A stretch of 64,000 nucleotides of DNA from Stentor roeselii (Eukaryota > Ciliophora > Heterotrichea > Heterotrichida > Stentoridae): the NCBI GenBank assembly GCA_006503475.1, contig RSEH01000029.1, positions 62,001 to 126,000 on the forward strand. The letters run 5' to 3'. The translations under genes were made by a program, and so were the position numbers. The notes beneath the pieces are model-generated. The model ran no database searches. It saw nothing but the letters and a program-made list of their open reading frames with translations, and had not been told where the DNA came from. Position 1 is the first letter of the stretch, and each line of letters begins with the position of its first letter. Positions 19,125-29,151 of the stretch are shown here, one piece after another.

Positions 19125-20453
19125 CTAAAGCTTTTTATCGTTGAACCACTTCGAAAGTAGCTGTGAGAACATTTCTTGTGTTTTTGATGTAAATAATTGT
19201 AAAAACGGATGCATTAAGAGGCTTTCAGCGCTTGCACGGTCTATGGGGTTCGGTTCCAGGCATTTTGAAACAAAATCATTCAAATTTTCAGACCACTTTT
19301 CTTTTGACTGGAGCTGGGCTGTGTGCCCTTCATTTATTTGATGAAAAATTTCACTTGGTGGAGACTTGAAGTAAGGAGGGAACCCTTCAACAAGTTCAAT
19401 GGCAACAACTCCTAAGCTCCAAATATCAACTTTTTCATTGTAAGGCTCTCGGGCAACTAGTTCGGGAGCCATCCAGTTAGGAGTACCTACAACACTTGAC
19501 TTAGTTGTTGCTTCTTGGGTTAGTTGGGTGGCAAAGCCGAAATCTGCTAGTTTTATTTGACCATCGATTGAAACTAGGATGTTTGCACTCTTGACATCTC
19601 TGTGAATACGAAGGCTTGAGTGAATAAGGTGCAATGCTAGCAACACTTCTGATAATATATAGGCGATGAACTCCTCTGTCAAGCAGTGATGCTTATCTAT
19701 AATTAGCTCTAATAGACTTCCTCTCATAAGTTCAACTATAAGATACCCAAAGTGTTCATAAAGGAAAGCGTCATAATATTTCACCACATGTTGACTTTCA
19801 CTTAGTTTTCCCATCATCAATTCATTTCTAAGAGCCCTTATATCATCCTTACAAGCGATTTTCACCTTTTTCATTGCAAAGGTTTGCTTACTTTGCTTAT
19901 GTTGAATGACAAAAATATCTCCTGAACCACCTTCAGCGATTTTCCGGATAATATCATAAGTTAGTTCTGGATTTTTATTCTTTAGTCTTGTTTCTTTAGC
20001 CCTTTGTTTGAGTGACTTATTACTCGGAAAAAAATTAAAATTTTGTGGATTTCTTGGTGTTAAAGGAGAAATATATCGATCAACTTGAATAGGTGAAATC
20101 GAGCGATCTATATCCAACTTTAATTCTTGTGTGACTTTCTCATGATTATCTTCTTTATCAGCATCAATAAGCTTTGGGAATAAAATCGACTTTCTCATAG
20201 TAGGCGTCACAGACCTTTTCAGCGAAAACCTTTCCTCAGAACTTTCCGAAATCTTTTTTTCATGACACTGACTGCAAATAAACTTGCTTTTAAAAGATTT
20301 CTCTAAACAATGAAAACAGCAAAGTTGACAAAAAAGCAATTCTGATTATTCCTTACTACAACAGTGACATTTATGTCTTTTCCTCAAGCCAAACTTTCTG
20401 GAGCATTTTGCACAGGAGCTGTTTTTATGAAAAATACTAAGAAAAGTATCCAT
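19125..20453 (-). CDS. FYVE-like zinc finger fused to STE20/PAK-type kinase, one intron
   Basis: Exons 20357-20453 and 19125-20341 give 437 aa. Splicing creates an N-terminal eight-cysteine finger (residues about 14-60): CAKC, RKRHKCHCC, CQLC, CSQC, the layout of FYVE fingers including a basic RKRHKC patch that binds phosphatidylinositol 3-phosphate in true FYVE domains. A Ser-rich linker follows. The kinase (about 160-420) has IAEGGSGDIF (P-loop), AMKKVKI (Lys), HRDVKSANIL, ADFGFATQ and VGTPNWMAPELV, typical of the STE20/PAK group; all catalytic residues are present. A kinase recruited to PI3P membranes is the likely role (inference), and VPS15, a subunit of the PI3P-making kinase complex, lies 4 kb away. 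Confidence 0.88.
20342..20356 (-). other. 15-nt intron in the FYVE-like kinase
   Basis: On the minus strand GTAAGGAATAATCAG. It falls inside the zinc finger; removal joins ...CHCC to KLLFCQLC. It contains a stop codon in frame. Confidence 0.9.
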
Positions 20454-20494
20454 ACTTCAAAAATTATCTTTTTCTTCAAATCCAATCATAATAA

Positions 20495-22123
20495 ATGGAA
20501 AAAAGGAAGGAAACTATTACAGTCTACTTAAAGACAGTGAAAGATATCAATGAGCAAGTCAAGCAAGCGGCAGCGACTTATAAAAAGTTTACGGTTCACA
20601 AAGTAAACCTGACTTATCAGCGAGTATCTCGATTAAATGAATTATTTGATACTTGTAACAAATGGCTACAGTATTATTCTTCGAAAGTAGATGAACTTGA
20701 CTTGAAACTCACTCAAACTTTTAGATATCTGGACCTGTGGCTTGGGGATTGGTATAGGTCTGAGAATCAAAATGCAGGAGCTCAAAGGAACAGACTTCCA
20801 GAACTTGATAGAAAGTTGAATGATTGCTATATTGCTGTCTTGCAGATATTTATTTATAATGGAAGAGAGTCTACATCGAAAGTCAATGAAGTCGCTAGAA
20901 GAATCGTAGAGTGTGCCCAGTACAGGTCATTTCCGAATATGGTCTGTGAAGGACTTGAAGAAATCGTGAAGCATGCCAATCACTTCCGAAGACCTTGGGT
21001 AGATATCAAAACATTAGTTCAGGATTACATGGGAGATCACTTCAAACTCTTCATGCCAGACGGTGTGAATTTAATTTTACTTGACGAGCTGAAAAAAATA
21101 TGCAATTTAGAAACGAACATAATTTTCGTGAGTCAAATTCCCGACTTTATCAGTTGCATTTACACAAATTTCGAATCTTTTCGAAAAATAATCAACAGGA
21201 ACTACTTATATAATTTAGTAGCTCAGGGACTTGAAGAGAGAGGTGTCGGGTATCCTTCTCTTATTGATGTGCAGAATGATGAAATCACTGAATATTATGG
21301 AAAATATCAGGAATATCTGCAAGAAAAGGAAAATTTTCAAACTCAACTTGAAGATGACATTGAATTTAGAGAGTTTTCACCTCCTAATGACTGTGAGTTT
21401 AAGGTTTTGTATAAGTTGAAAATTACTGAAACTATTTATCAGTCTTTTTTGAATCGCGAATATGATATTTGCTCGCTTGGGTTACCTGAGTCGAAAAGGT
21501 ATATGAAGGACTTTTTAATTACTTTAGGGAAAGACTCGGCTGAAGAGTTTTCGAATGATATTACGTTGCCGAATTTAAATGATATTGATAGCATTTTTGC
21601 GATTATGTATTTGAGTCGAACGGGACTGTTTTTGATGGATTTGAGCTCGGATGCTGTTATTAAAATGAAACTGGAGGCTGGAGGAGAAATTAAATTGAGA
21701 GATAATCTAGTTATTGTTTTGGGAAAGAACCATCAATTCAAGGTCAACATAAAAAAAGGTATAGAATTCGGTGGTATGAGAATCGACACTATCAAACTCT
21801 CTTCATTCGCTGACTGTCAATCAACCAGGACAATAGGAGAAAAACAAGTAGACATCGACAACCCTTTAATAATAGGCAGAGGTGCTTATTGCCACTTCCC
21901 GATACTCATGGAAGACATCGCTGAACAACATGCTGAGATCTACTTTAATTCAGTAAAGCAATGTTACATGTTAAAAGACCTAGAAACCGGTTATTCCACA
22001 TCATACAAGTTAAAAAGCAGCATCGAAATCGAAGAAAAAAGTCCTTCAATCCCAGTGAAGCTGGAACATAATCAGATCTTCTTCATTGGAGACTTCACAT
22101 TCTTACTAAGGCACCAAAACTAA
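20495..22123 (+). CDS. FHA-domain protein with helical N-terminal region
   Basis: 542 aa. Residues about 1-350 are helical, with no family recognised. The C-terminal 110 residues have a forkhead-associated pattern: PLIIGRGAYCHFPI, AEQHAEIYF and a terminal FFIGDFTFLLR. The Gly-Arg and the His after the loop sit where FHA domains contact phospho-Thr, although the usual SRxH is replaced by AEQH. A phosphopeptide-binding scaffold is the likely role. A protein of similar length and order (helical N-half, FHA end) is encoded at 41.2-42.8 kb, with no clear similarity in the helical part. Starts 41 bp from the divergent kinase gene. Confidence 0.75.
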   Translation: MEKRKETITVYLKTVKDINEQVKQAAATYKKFTVHKVNLTYQRVSRLNELFDTCNKWLQYYSSKVDELDLKLTQTFRYLDLWLGDWYRSENQNAGAQRNRLPELDRKLNDCYIAVLQIFIYNGRESTSKVNEVARRIVECAQYRSFPNMVCEGLEEIVKHANHFRRPWVDIKTLVQDYMGDHFKLFMPDGVNLILLDELKKICNLETNIIFVSQIPDFISCIYTNFESFRKIINRNYLYNLVAQGLEERGVGYPSLIDVQNDEITEYYGKYQEYLQEKENFQTQLEDDIEFREFSPPNDCEFKVLYKLKITETIYQSFLNREYDICSLGLPESKRYMKDFLITLGKDSAEEFSNDITLPNLNDIDSIFAIMYLSRTGLFLMDLSSDAVIKMKLEAGGEIKLRDNLVIVLGKNHQFKVNIKKGIEFGGMRIDTIKLSSFADCQSTRTIGEKQVDIDNPLIIGRGAYCHFPILMEDIAEQHAEIYFNSVKQCYMLKDLETGYSTSYKLKSSIEIEEKSPSIPVKLEHNQIFFIGDFTFLLRHQN

Positions 22124-22191
22124 CCTTCTCTTAAACATTTTTATTAGATTCTTTCCGGTTTTCCTCACATCCCGGGTACTTATAATCTTTA

Positions 22192-23994
22192 ATGGACGAC
22201 GCTTCAATGTCGAACGAAGACGTCATAGAAGACTCCAGCTCTGTTGTCTATGACGATGAAGAAGAACCTCAGTCAGACTACCGACCTGGAGGCTATCATC
22301 CTGTGCAACTTGGAGAGATCTTTTACAATCGTTATCATATTGTTCAAAAGGTTGGATGGGGACATTTTTCTACCGTCTGGCTCTGCAGAGACACCAAGTA
22401 TAACACTTTTGTTGCTATGAAAGTGCAGAAAAGTGCTTCGAATTATGCGGAAGCCGCCTATGATGAAATTGATATCCTTATGAAAGTCAGCAGCAACACG
22501 AGTAGCGAGATCTGGCAAAAATCCATATCCCGTTACCTTCCAGGTGAAGAGCTTCAAGAGCTTGAAAATTCAAAAAGAGGTCAATGTTTCGTGGTGCAGC
22601 TTTTAAACAGCTTCATCCACACAGGTCCAAACGGCAAGCACGTGTGCATGGTTTTCGAGATTCTAGGAGTGAACCTATTAGAAATAATAAAAAAGTACAA
22701 CTACAAAGGAATCCCTCTTCCAATTTGCCGAGTGATAAGCAAGCAGGTCTTAATCGGCCTGGACTATCTTCACCGAGTTTGCGGAATCATTCACACTGAC
22801 CTAAAGCCAGAAAACGTCCTGCTTCAGTTGACGAAGGCGCAAGTGAATGAAATCATTAAACATGGAATGTTGAAGACGAAGATTGACTGTGAACCTATCA
22901 AAAAAGTTGTTGTTCCTGTCACTCCTTTACCCAAAGAAATTGATTTAAATGACCCTGAACAAGTAAAAAAAATGAAAAAAGCTGAAAAGAAAAAAAGGTA
23001 TAGGCAAAGGAAAAAGGAAATCCAGAAAAAAGTTGAGGAAGTAACGCAAACTGCTGATGCTCCAGGGAAGAAGAAGAAGAAGAGGAGGAATAAGAAAAAA
23101 AATAAGGCTAATCAGGAAAAAGAACAGGATGGACAGAGTGAACAGGATTTGGATGAATCGAAAAATGAGGATTCGAAGGAGGAGAAAAATCCGGTTAATG
23201 AAAATATCAAAGTTAAAATTGCTGATCTTGGAAATGGATGCTGGGTAGACAACCACTTCGCAACCGAAATCCAAACCCGTCAATACCGAGGTCCAGAGGT
23301 AATAATCGGGATATCCTACAACCACACTGCAGACCTCTGGAGTTTCGCCTGCATGTTATTCGAGTTAATAACCGGTGACTTCCTCTTCGAGCCAAGAACC
23401 GGAAAAGACTTCGACAAAGACGACGACCACCTGGCCCAAATGGTTGAAACATTAGGTTTTTTCCCGAAAAGCTTTGCCTTGTCAGGAGTGAATTCAAAAA
23501 AATACTTCAACACGAAAGGCGAGCTTCGAAGAATAAAACAACTGCGAATCTGGCCTTTAAAAAACGTCTTACTTGAAAAATACCGTTTAAAAGAAGAAGA
23601 AGCTTCACTTTTAACCTCTTTTTTACTACCAATGCTTGTTTATGAACCTGAAAAACGAGCAACAGCAGAAGAAATGATTGAACATCCCTGGTTAAAGATG
23701 AAAAACGAGTACTGCACCAAAATGACTGAAAAGGAATTCTGGGAAATGAGTCTTGTTCAGAAGCAACGAGAAGTAGAAAACAATGAAAGATTAAAACGTG
23801 GAGAAAGCCCGATATTAGACGGAGTTCGCATGCCAAGTTCAAATGACAATACCGACGTCGAGGATAATTTAGATGTCAGTGTTGAAAGCGAGTTCAACTT
23901 CAGTGAAAACGAAAAAGAATTCGTTGAAAACCTGGAATACCACCATCTTATGAACCAAATCAAGCAGAAAATCCTTGCCAATCATAATGACTAA
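22192..23994 (+). CDS. SRPK: SRPK-type serine/arginine protein kinase
   Basis: 600 aa. The kinase is split, as is typical of SRPKs. The N-lobe starts GYHPVQLGEIFYNRYHIVQK with VGWGHFSTVWLC and an AMKVQKS lysine; the catalytic loop is HTDLKPENVLL. A spacer (about 210-345) rich in Lys/Glu separates it from IADLGNGCWVDNHF, IQTRQYRGPEVI and DLWSFACMLFEL. The acidic N-terminal tail is also typical. SRPKs phosphorylate Arg-Ser repeats of splicing factors; the spacer controls nuclear versus cytoplasmic location in other eukaryotes. Relevant here because the genome splices tiny introns. VPS15 starts 12 bp after the stop. Confidence 0.95.
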   Translation: MDDASMSNEDVIEDSSSVVYDDEEEPQSDYRPGGYHPVQLGEIFYNRYHIVQKVGWGHFSTVWLCRDTKYNTFVAMKVQKSASNYAEAAYDEIDILMKVSSNTSSEIWQKSISRYLPGEELQELENSKRGQCFVVQLLNSFIHTGPNGKHVCMVFEILGVNLLEIIKKYNYKGIPLPICRVISKQVLIGLDYLHRVCGIIHTDLKPENVLLQLTKAQVNEIIKHGMLKTKIDCEPIKKVVVPVTPLPKEIDLNDPEQVKKMKKAEKKKRYRQRKKEIQKKVEEVTQTADAPGKKKKKRRNKKKNKANQEKEQDGQSEQDLDESKNEDSKEEKNPVNENIKVKIADLGNGCWVDNHFATEIQTRQYRGPEVIIGISYNHTADLWSFACMLFELITGDFLFEPRTGKDFDKDDDHLAQMVETLGFFPKSFALSGVNSKKYFNTKGELRRIKQLRIWPLKNVLLEKYRLKEEEASLLTSFLLPMLVYEPEKRATAEEMIEHPWLKMKNEYCTKMTEKEFWEMSLVQKQREVENNERLKRGESPILDGVRMPSSNDNTDVEDNLDVSVESEFNFSENEKEFVENLEYHHLMNQIKQKILANHND

Positions 23995-24006
23995 TAGGTG
24001 GATAAT

Positions 24007-27000
24007 ATGGGAAACAACTTAAATGTCTGTCAAAATCCTCAGGAAGTCAGCAGAAGACTTCTTTCAATTGAGTACTTCTCACAAGAAGGAGAAAGTCTTG
24101 AATCAACGAAACTTTTCACGGTTGTTAAACTTTCCTCTGATGGGCAGAACTACTTGATAGGAAAGGCGCACTTGAAAAGTCAGGACTTGTCAAGATTTGA
24201 AGATGCTTATGAACAAGTAAAGAAAAAACTACTGAGTTCTATCAATCCTCATATTTTACATTCAGAAAAAGTCACTACTCTTGACAAGTCTCTTTATGTC
24301 CTGGTCAGGCAATTTATAGACAAGACTCTTAGAAAGAAACTTAGAACTCCTCCTTTTTTCAACATGATTGAGAAACTTTGGCTTAGTTTTCAATGCTTGA
24401 AGGCTGTTGAACAGTTGCATTACTTGAACTTGACTCATGGAGATATCAAAACTGAAAATTTTTTAGTGACGAGCTGGAATTGGGTTTATTTGGCAGATCT
24501 TGCTTATTATAAACCTAGTTTTTTGATTGAAGGCGATTTGACTAGCTATAAATTGTTCTTTGCACCTGGTGAAAGACCGGCTTGCTACCTTGCACCAGAA
24601 AAATTCGTTGTCAAGGGAAGAGATGATAAAAAGACTCAGGAAATGGATGTTTTTTCGTTGGCTTGTGTTATTGCTGAGATCTGGCTTGATGGACAGTATC
24701 TTTTCACTCTTCCGGATTTGCTTAATTATAAAAAAACTGGAGTCGTTGCGAGACTCGCGCAGATTAAACATGAAAAAGTTAGATGTATGTTGGAATCTAT
24801 GCTTTCTTTAAATCCGAAATCGAGAAAAATGGCTTCGGAATATGTTTCTTTTTTTATGGCTGAAGTGATTTCGCAAGACTTGATTGAGATTTATGCGTTT
24901 TTTGTTAGAATGACGGTGAATATTAATAATCCTGATGCTTACTCCAGGATTTTACTAATAAAAGAAAAGCTCTCAACCATTACAGGAGAATCAAACGTGA
25001 TCCTAACAACCTGCATCGCAACAAACATCCGAAACGTGAAAACCCCAGACCACCTAGTAGACTCCTTACAAGTCTTAACTTCTCTATCAAACCAATGTTC
25101 AGATTACTGCAAACTTCACAAAATTCTCCCATTCGTTCTAAGCATCCTTCATAACAAGTCAGAAAGAGCGAAAGTAAAAGTCGAGGGTCTTCACTCAACC
25201 CTTTCCCTATTAAAAGACGTGAAAGTTTCCAACGCTCGCGACAGTCACTTATTCCCAGAATACATCTGGCCTACCCTCGCTTCACTTGCAAATGAAGAGA
25301 GCGAGTTTGTTAAATGCGAATTTTCAAAATCTTTACCTGAAATCGCAAGACTTGGAAAAAAATTTTTAAAAGCTTTTCATGATTTTTCTGAAAAACCAGG
25401 GAATTGGGAAAGCGATTTTGAGAAGTTCACTGATAAGTTCATCAAAGTTTTTAAATTTTTAATTGTTTCGAAACCTGAATGTCAAGTTCAAGTCGAACTT
25501 TTAAGAAATTTCGGTGAAATGAGCGTTTTTTTAGATAAAAGATCTGTTTTAAACAACCTGGTTCCTATTATTTTAAGCTGGCTTAATAAGGGGGACTGGT
25601 ACAGGTCTTTGATTTTAACCCAGATTCCGATTTTACTGGATTTTATGAATACTGAGGAATTTCGATTTCAGATTTTTACTTGTATTGAAGATGGTTTAAG
25701 CTTTCATAACGAGTTGGTTGTCTATAAAACTCTCAAAATCTTTGAAAGTGGAGAAAGTCTTGACAAGCAGGTCCTCGCGAAAATTATTAAAACTTGTCTG
25801 CATCCTTCAAAGTGGGTCCAAGACTCAGCTTTTCAACTCTTGAAAAATCTCATCAAAAAAATGGACCTGGTTCAAAATTTTTCTGTTTTAAGAGAAGTGG
25901 CTACACCTTTTATTGATATTTCAGAAAATTGCTTTTCTATTGTCACTGAAGAGATTCTTGAAAAGTTCATGAAAAAAATGACGAGAAAGGACTTGGCTTT
26001 ACCTGGAAAAGATCTGAAAAAAAATAATTTGATTGAAAGTTTTAAGAGTAAAGAAAAGAAAAATTTTGTTGTTCCGCTGGTTTTAGAGGAATGTTTTCAG
26101 AAGTTTGAGATTGGAAATACCAATCAGGTGATTAAGCCAAGATATAGCATCGGGTCTTTGAAGACTCGAGAAAGTTTCTCATTGAAGGGAAAACTGATTT
26201 CTTCGTTTAATGAGCATCAGTCTTCTGTTCATAATTTGCATATTTTTGATGGTACTTTAGTTTCGGCTTCTTCTGAAAATGTTTTAAAACTCTGGCCTGT
26301 GTATCAACTTGATTGTTTTAGATCGATTAAGTCAAGTGCTTCGATTAAGTATCAAAGCTCGGTGAATTCTTTAGGATCTTGTGGAGATCTTTTTTTTGTT
26401 TCTTGTGAGCAAGGGGTTGATTTGTATTCAAACCTAGACTTCCAAAACCCATCAAGAATTCCAGACCAAGACCTCTCAAAGACAATCCGTTTATCAGACC
26501 AAACACTATCCTCCATAAACCAAAAAGGCAAACTTTCAATATACGACACAAGAACTCTTTCATCAATCCAAAGTTACAAATTTCCCTTCTACGGTCCTCT
26601 TTCAAACCTATGCCAAGGTCCTCACGAGAACATTTTATGTCTGAGCACATACATCGGGGCCATAATTTTATACGACATTCGTTTCGCTTGTCCAGCGAGC
26701 ACCTTATACCACTCTTCAGGTCTTCCCATCTTCGCACTTCACAGTTACGACTCCAGATCTCTTCTTGTCGGTTCAGAAGACATCAGCATTCTTGATGTTT
26801 ATTCAAATGGAGTCACTTCTTTGCTCAGCTCTTCTAACGACAGTCCTCGAATCCCTGCCTTTTGCGAGTCGATTGAAAGGGACTGGCTGGTCCATTCTTG
26901 CTTTGATATTGGAAAAAGAATGCAAAAAGTGTTTGAATCTCCTGGAACTGTTAGAAAAATTATCAGTCCTGGCAAGCCTTTTGTGATCTCTGCAGGAAAT

Positions 27001-27315
27001 GATGCTCTTGTTAAGGTCTGGAATATTGAAAAACCGAAGGAAAGCTGCTTTATTGGACAGAATAGGAAAAAAGGAGCGGATGATATTGGAGAGCATAATT
27101 ATGGAGACGTTAAAATCATTCAGCAGAAGGTTGATAGAGTAACTACGAATCAAATGATTCTGCCTGGGAATAGTATGAAGAGGAAGAATTATGATGGGTG
27201 TCCTGATCATCGGAGTAGGTCGCATAATGATGCAATACTTGATATTGTCATGCATTCTTCTTGTCCTTATCTTATTTCGAGTTCTAGGGATGGAAGTATT
27301 AAAGTGTGGAATTAG
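24007..27315 (+). CDS. VPS15: VPS15/PIK3R4, regulatory kinase-like subunit of PI3K class III
   Basis: 1102 aa from the ATG at 24007 (an in-frame GTG 9 bp upstream is not a start). It begins MGNNLN, a myristoylation signal as in yeast and human VPS15. The kinase-like domain carries the VPS15 signature HGDIKTENFLVTSWNW, with LADLAYYKP in place of a canonical DFG. HEAT-type helical repeats fill the middle (about 300-660) and WD40-like repeats the C-terminus (about 720-1102), ending RDGSIKVWN. VPS15 holds VPS34 and Beclin-type subunits and drives PI3P synthesis for endosomes and autophagy. It is shorter than the human protein (1358 aa). Confidence 0.95.
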   Translation: MGNNLNVCQNPQEVSRRLLSIEYFSQEGESLESTKLFTVVKLSSDGQNYLIGKAHLKSQDLSRFEDAYEQVKKKLLSSINPHILHSEKVTTLDKSLYVLVRQFIDKTLRKKLRTPPFFNMIEKLWLSFQCLKAVEQLHYLNLTHGDIKTENFLVTSWNWVYLADLAYYKPSFLIEGDLTSYKLFFAPGERPACYLAPEKFVVKGRDDKKTQEMDVFSLACVIAEIWLDGQYLFTLPDLLNYKKTGVVARLAQIKHEKVRCMLESMLSLNPKSRKMASEYVSFFMAEVISQDLIEIYAFFVRMTVNINNPDAYSRILLIKEKLSTITGESNVILTTCIATNIRNVKTPDHLVDSLQVLTSLSNQCSDYCKLHKILPFVLSILHNKSERAKVKVEGLHSTLSLLKDVKVSNARDSHLFPEYIWPTLASLANEESEFVKCEFSKSLPEIARLGKKFLKAFHDFSEKPGNWESDFEKFTDKFIKVFKFLIVSKPECQVQVELLRNFGEMSVFLDKRSVLNNLVPIILSWLNKGDWYRSLILTQIPILLDFMNTEEFRFQIFTCIEDGLSFHNELVVYKTLKIFESGESLDKQVLAKIIKTCLHPSKWVQDSAFQLLKNLIKKMDLVQNFSVLREVATPFIDISENCFSIVTEEILEKFMKKMTRKDLALPGKDLKKNNLIESFKSKEKKNFVVPLVLEECFQKFEIGNTNQVIKPRYSIGSLKTRESFSLKGKLISSFNEHQSSVHNLHIFDGTLVSASSENVLKLWPVYQLDCFRSIKSSASIKYQSSVNSLGSCGDLFFVSCEQGVDLYSNLDFQNPSRIPDQDLSKTIRLSDQTLSSINQKGKLSIYDTRTLSSIQSYKFPFYGPLSNLCQGPHENILCLSTYIGAIILYDIRFACPASTLYHSSGLPIFALHSYDSRSLLVGSEDISILDVYSNGVTSLLSSSNDSPRIPAFCESIERDWLVHSCFDIGKRMQKVFESPGTVRKIISPGKPFVISAGNDALVKVWNIEKPKESCFIGQNRKKGADDIGEHNYGDVKIIQQKVDRVTTNQMILPGNSMKRKNYDGCPDHRSRSHNDAILDIVMHSSCPYLISSSRDGSIKVWN

Positions 27316-27536
27316 TGTAAATTATCTTTAGAGGTGAAGGATGGGTTTTTTAGGAGTGTGGGGAGAGAAGTTTGCTTGTTTTTTTTTTTAGGGAGATTGA
27401 TGTGTGAAAAGAATTTTAAAGAAATTCTTTATGAGTGGATTAATTGTTTAATATTAATCGATGGATTACTATTTAACTACAGGTAAATTTCATAAATAAA
27501 TATAGGATCTAGCCTATCACTAAGTACTTAACTAGA

Positions 27537-28148
27537 TTACTGATTCAAACCACTAAAAAAGCTAGTCCAGTTCCCCACACTAGTAAACAAAGTAGCTTCA
27601 GGAACCCAAATATCATTCACCAAATAAAGCGGGGTGCCAGTTAAAGTCCTAGCCCCAGCATACTTATAGCTAACTCTAGAGCTCCAATTGATATCTCCAT
27701 TATTCAAAGCATTCATAATCTCAGTTGTTGAGACTCCTGTGGCTTGATTAGTAAGTCCAGCGACTTTTAAATTAACTGTCGGAAAGTCCCAAGCCTTGTA
27801 TCCGTTCAAAATAATCGACTGATATTGGAACATGAAAGTCACAAAGTTCATGAACTGGCTCGTGTAGTTTTGTTGGATGAATCTACCTGCTTGAGCCACT
27901 ACAAATGAAAAATGATGATAGGGAAGTGGCAGGATGTGGATTCGCAGACCTAGCCAGGCCTGGTTACTTTGCCAGTATGAGTAAAGAGCTGGAAATGCGG
28001 CTTTTGAGTCGCTGCATAGGTGATCAAAAAAGGCATCAATCGTGTAGTTTGAGTTGAGAGGTCCTATCAAAAACCCGTCATTAGGTGAGGGTATCGGAGT
28101 TAGTTGCTGAGAAAAGCACCCTGTAATAATTAAAGAAAGGACTATCAT
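27537..28148 (-). CDS. Secreted thioredoxin-fold (DsbA-like) protein
   Basis: 203 aa with a signal peptide (MIVLSLIITGCFSQQ). The body resembles the DsbA-like thioredoxin-superfamily proteins of plants: GFLIGPLNSNYTIDAFFDH, then LCSDSKAAFPAL at the active-site position, LRIHILPLPYHH, and a helical insert. The usual CxxC is reduced to C-S-D-S, so it has one cysteine and cannot be a normal disulphide oxidase; plant relatives are similarly altered (CPDS). Several N-x-S/T sites fit secretion or the ER lumen. Substrate unknown. Only 13 bp separate its start from the divergent gene at 28162. Confidence 0.75.
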   Translation of the reverse strand: MIVLSLIITGCFSQQLTPIPSPNDGFLIGPLNSNYTIDAFFDHLCSDSKAAFPALYSYWQSNQAWLGLRIHILPLPYHHFSFVVAQAGRFIQQNYTSQFMNFVTFMFQYQSIILNGYKAWDFPTVNLKVAGLTNQATGVSTTEIMNALNNGDINWSSRVSYKYAGARTLTGTPLYLVNDIWVPEATLFTSVGNWTSFFSGLNQ

Positions 28149-28161
28149 TTATTCACCATAA
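28149..28161. promoter_or_regulatory. 13-bp divergent spacer between start codons
   Basis: Only TTATTCACCATAA lies between two opposed start codons, so both promoters must overlap the coding regions or be extremely small. AATAAATG and CATAAATG are formed at the two starts. Confidence 0.6.
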
Positions 28162-29151
28162 ATGGAAGAGACTTCTGAGACAAACGCTTATCTTGAAGTC
28201 TCAAGTCCAGAAGACAAGTTCATCGTTCTTTACACTTTGTTGAAGCTTGAACTCGTATCAGGAAAAATCGTGATTTTTACTAATGACAAACAAACGGCTT
28301 ATAGACTGAAAATCTTTTTAGAAGACTTTAGTGTCAAGAGCTCACTGCTCAACTATGAACTGCCTAAAGCCACTAGGCACTTGTCAATCACTAACTTCAC
28401 AAAATCAATCGACTTGCTTATTGTTTCTGACCCAGAAGAGAAAAAAAGCAAGACGAAAGACTCGAAAAGACATAAAATTTTCAAAGTTCCTGTTTCTGTT
28501 ATGATTAACTTTGACCTGCCAAGCAACAGTAAGTTATTCAAAAAGCGAATCCAAGACGTGACATCAGACATCAACCAAGGAATGTCAATTTTGACGCTAA
28601 TCCAATCAAGTGACTCAGAAGTCTTCGAAAAGATATCAAAAAGACTAGAAAAGACGGGCAAGATCTTCGAAGCTCTTCATCTAAAAATGGACCAGTTCGA
28701 AAGGTTCCGATATCGATGCGAAGACATTTTAAGAGGAGTGACTCACAAGCGCGTTCAAGCCTATCAAATAAACGATGTGAAAAAAGCGATTCTTGCAGTG
28801 AAAGAATCAAAAAGCAAATTCGACCTCAACCCTGAAGATAAAAGAATTTTGGCAGAAGCGAAGAAAAAAGAAAAACCTCCAAAACACCTGGCAACGGTTC
28901 CTGATTACCTTTTACCTGAAAATATGAGGAAAGAAACCAAGTCTTATCATGTTAATAGAAATGACTTTGAAGCAAAATTGGCCAAAAGACAGAGACGACC
29001 TGCGAAAGAGTATGCACCTGAAGAGACTTTAGAGGAAAATCCTGATAATATCGCTTGGCAGGACTTGGCTCCTACTTCTAATAGAAAACTTTGGAAGATT
29101 AGACATAGACACAGTTTGGCAAAGAAGACGAAGAAACCTAGAAGATATTAA
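28162..29151 (+). CDS. DDX56/Dbp9-like protein lacking the DEAD (RecA1) half
   Basis: 329 aa. It matches only the second half of the DEAD-box helicase DDX56/Dbp9: LYTLLKLELVSGKIVIFTND (helicase motif IV region), LKIFLEDFSVKSSLLNYELP, then the family-specific tail FRYRCEDILRGVT, HLATVPDYLLPENMRK and a basic C-terminus. The first RecA domain with the P-loop and DEAD box is absent, and the arginine-finger motif VI region is replaced (KKRIQDVTSDINQG). It cannot be an ATPase by itself. The start is clear, with a divergent gene 13 bp upstream, so the N-terminal half is not hidden in this locus. Possibly a ribosome-biogenesis factor kept for its RNA or protein contacts. Confidence 0.8.
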   Translation: MEETSETNAYLEVSSPEDKFIVLYTLLKLELVSGKIVIFTNDKQTAYRLKIFLEDFSVKSSLLNYELPKATRHLSITNFTKSIDLLIVSDPEEKKSKTKDSKRHKIFKVPVSVMINFDLPSNSKLFKKRIQDVTSDINQGMSILTLIQSSDSEVFEKISKRLEKTGKIFEALHLKMDQFERFRYRCEDILRGVTHKRVQAYQINDVKKAILAVKESKSKFDLNPEDKRILAEAKKKEKPPKHLATVPDYLLPENMRKETKSYHVNRNDFEAKLAKRQRRPAKEYAPEETLEENPDNIAWQDLAPTSNRKLWKIRHRHSLAKKTKKPRRY

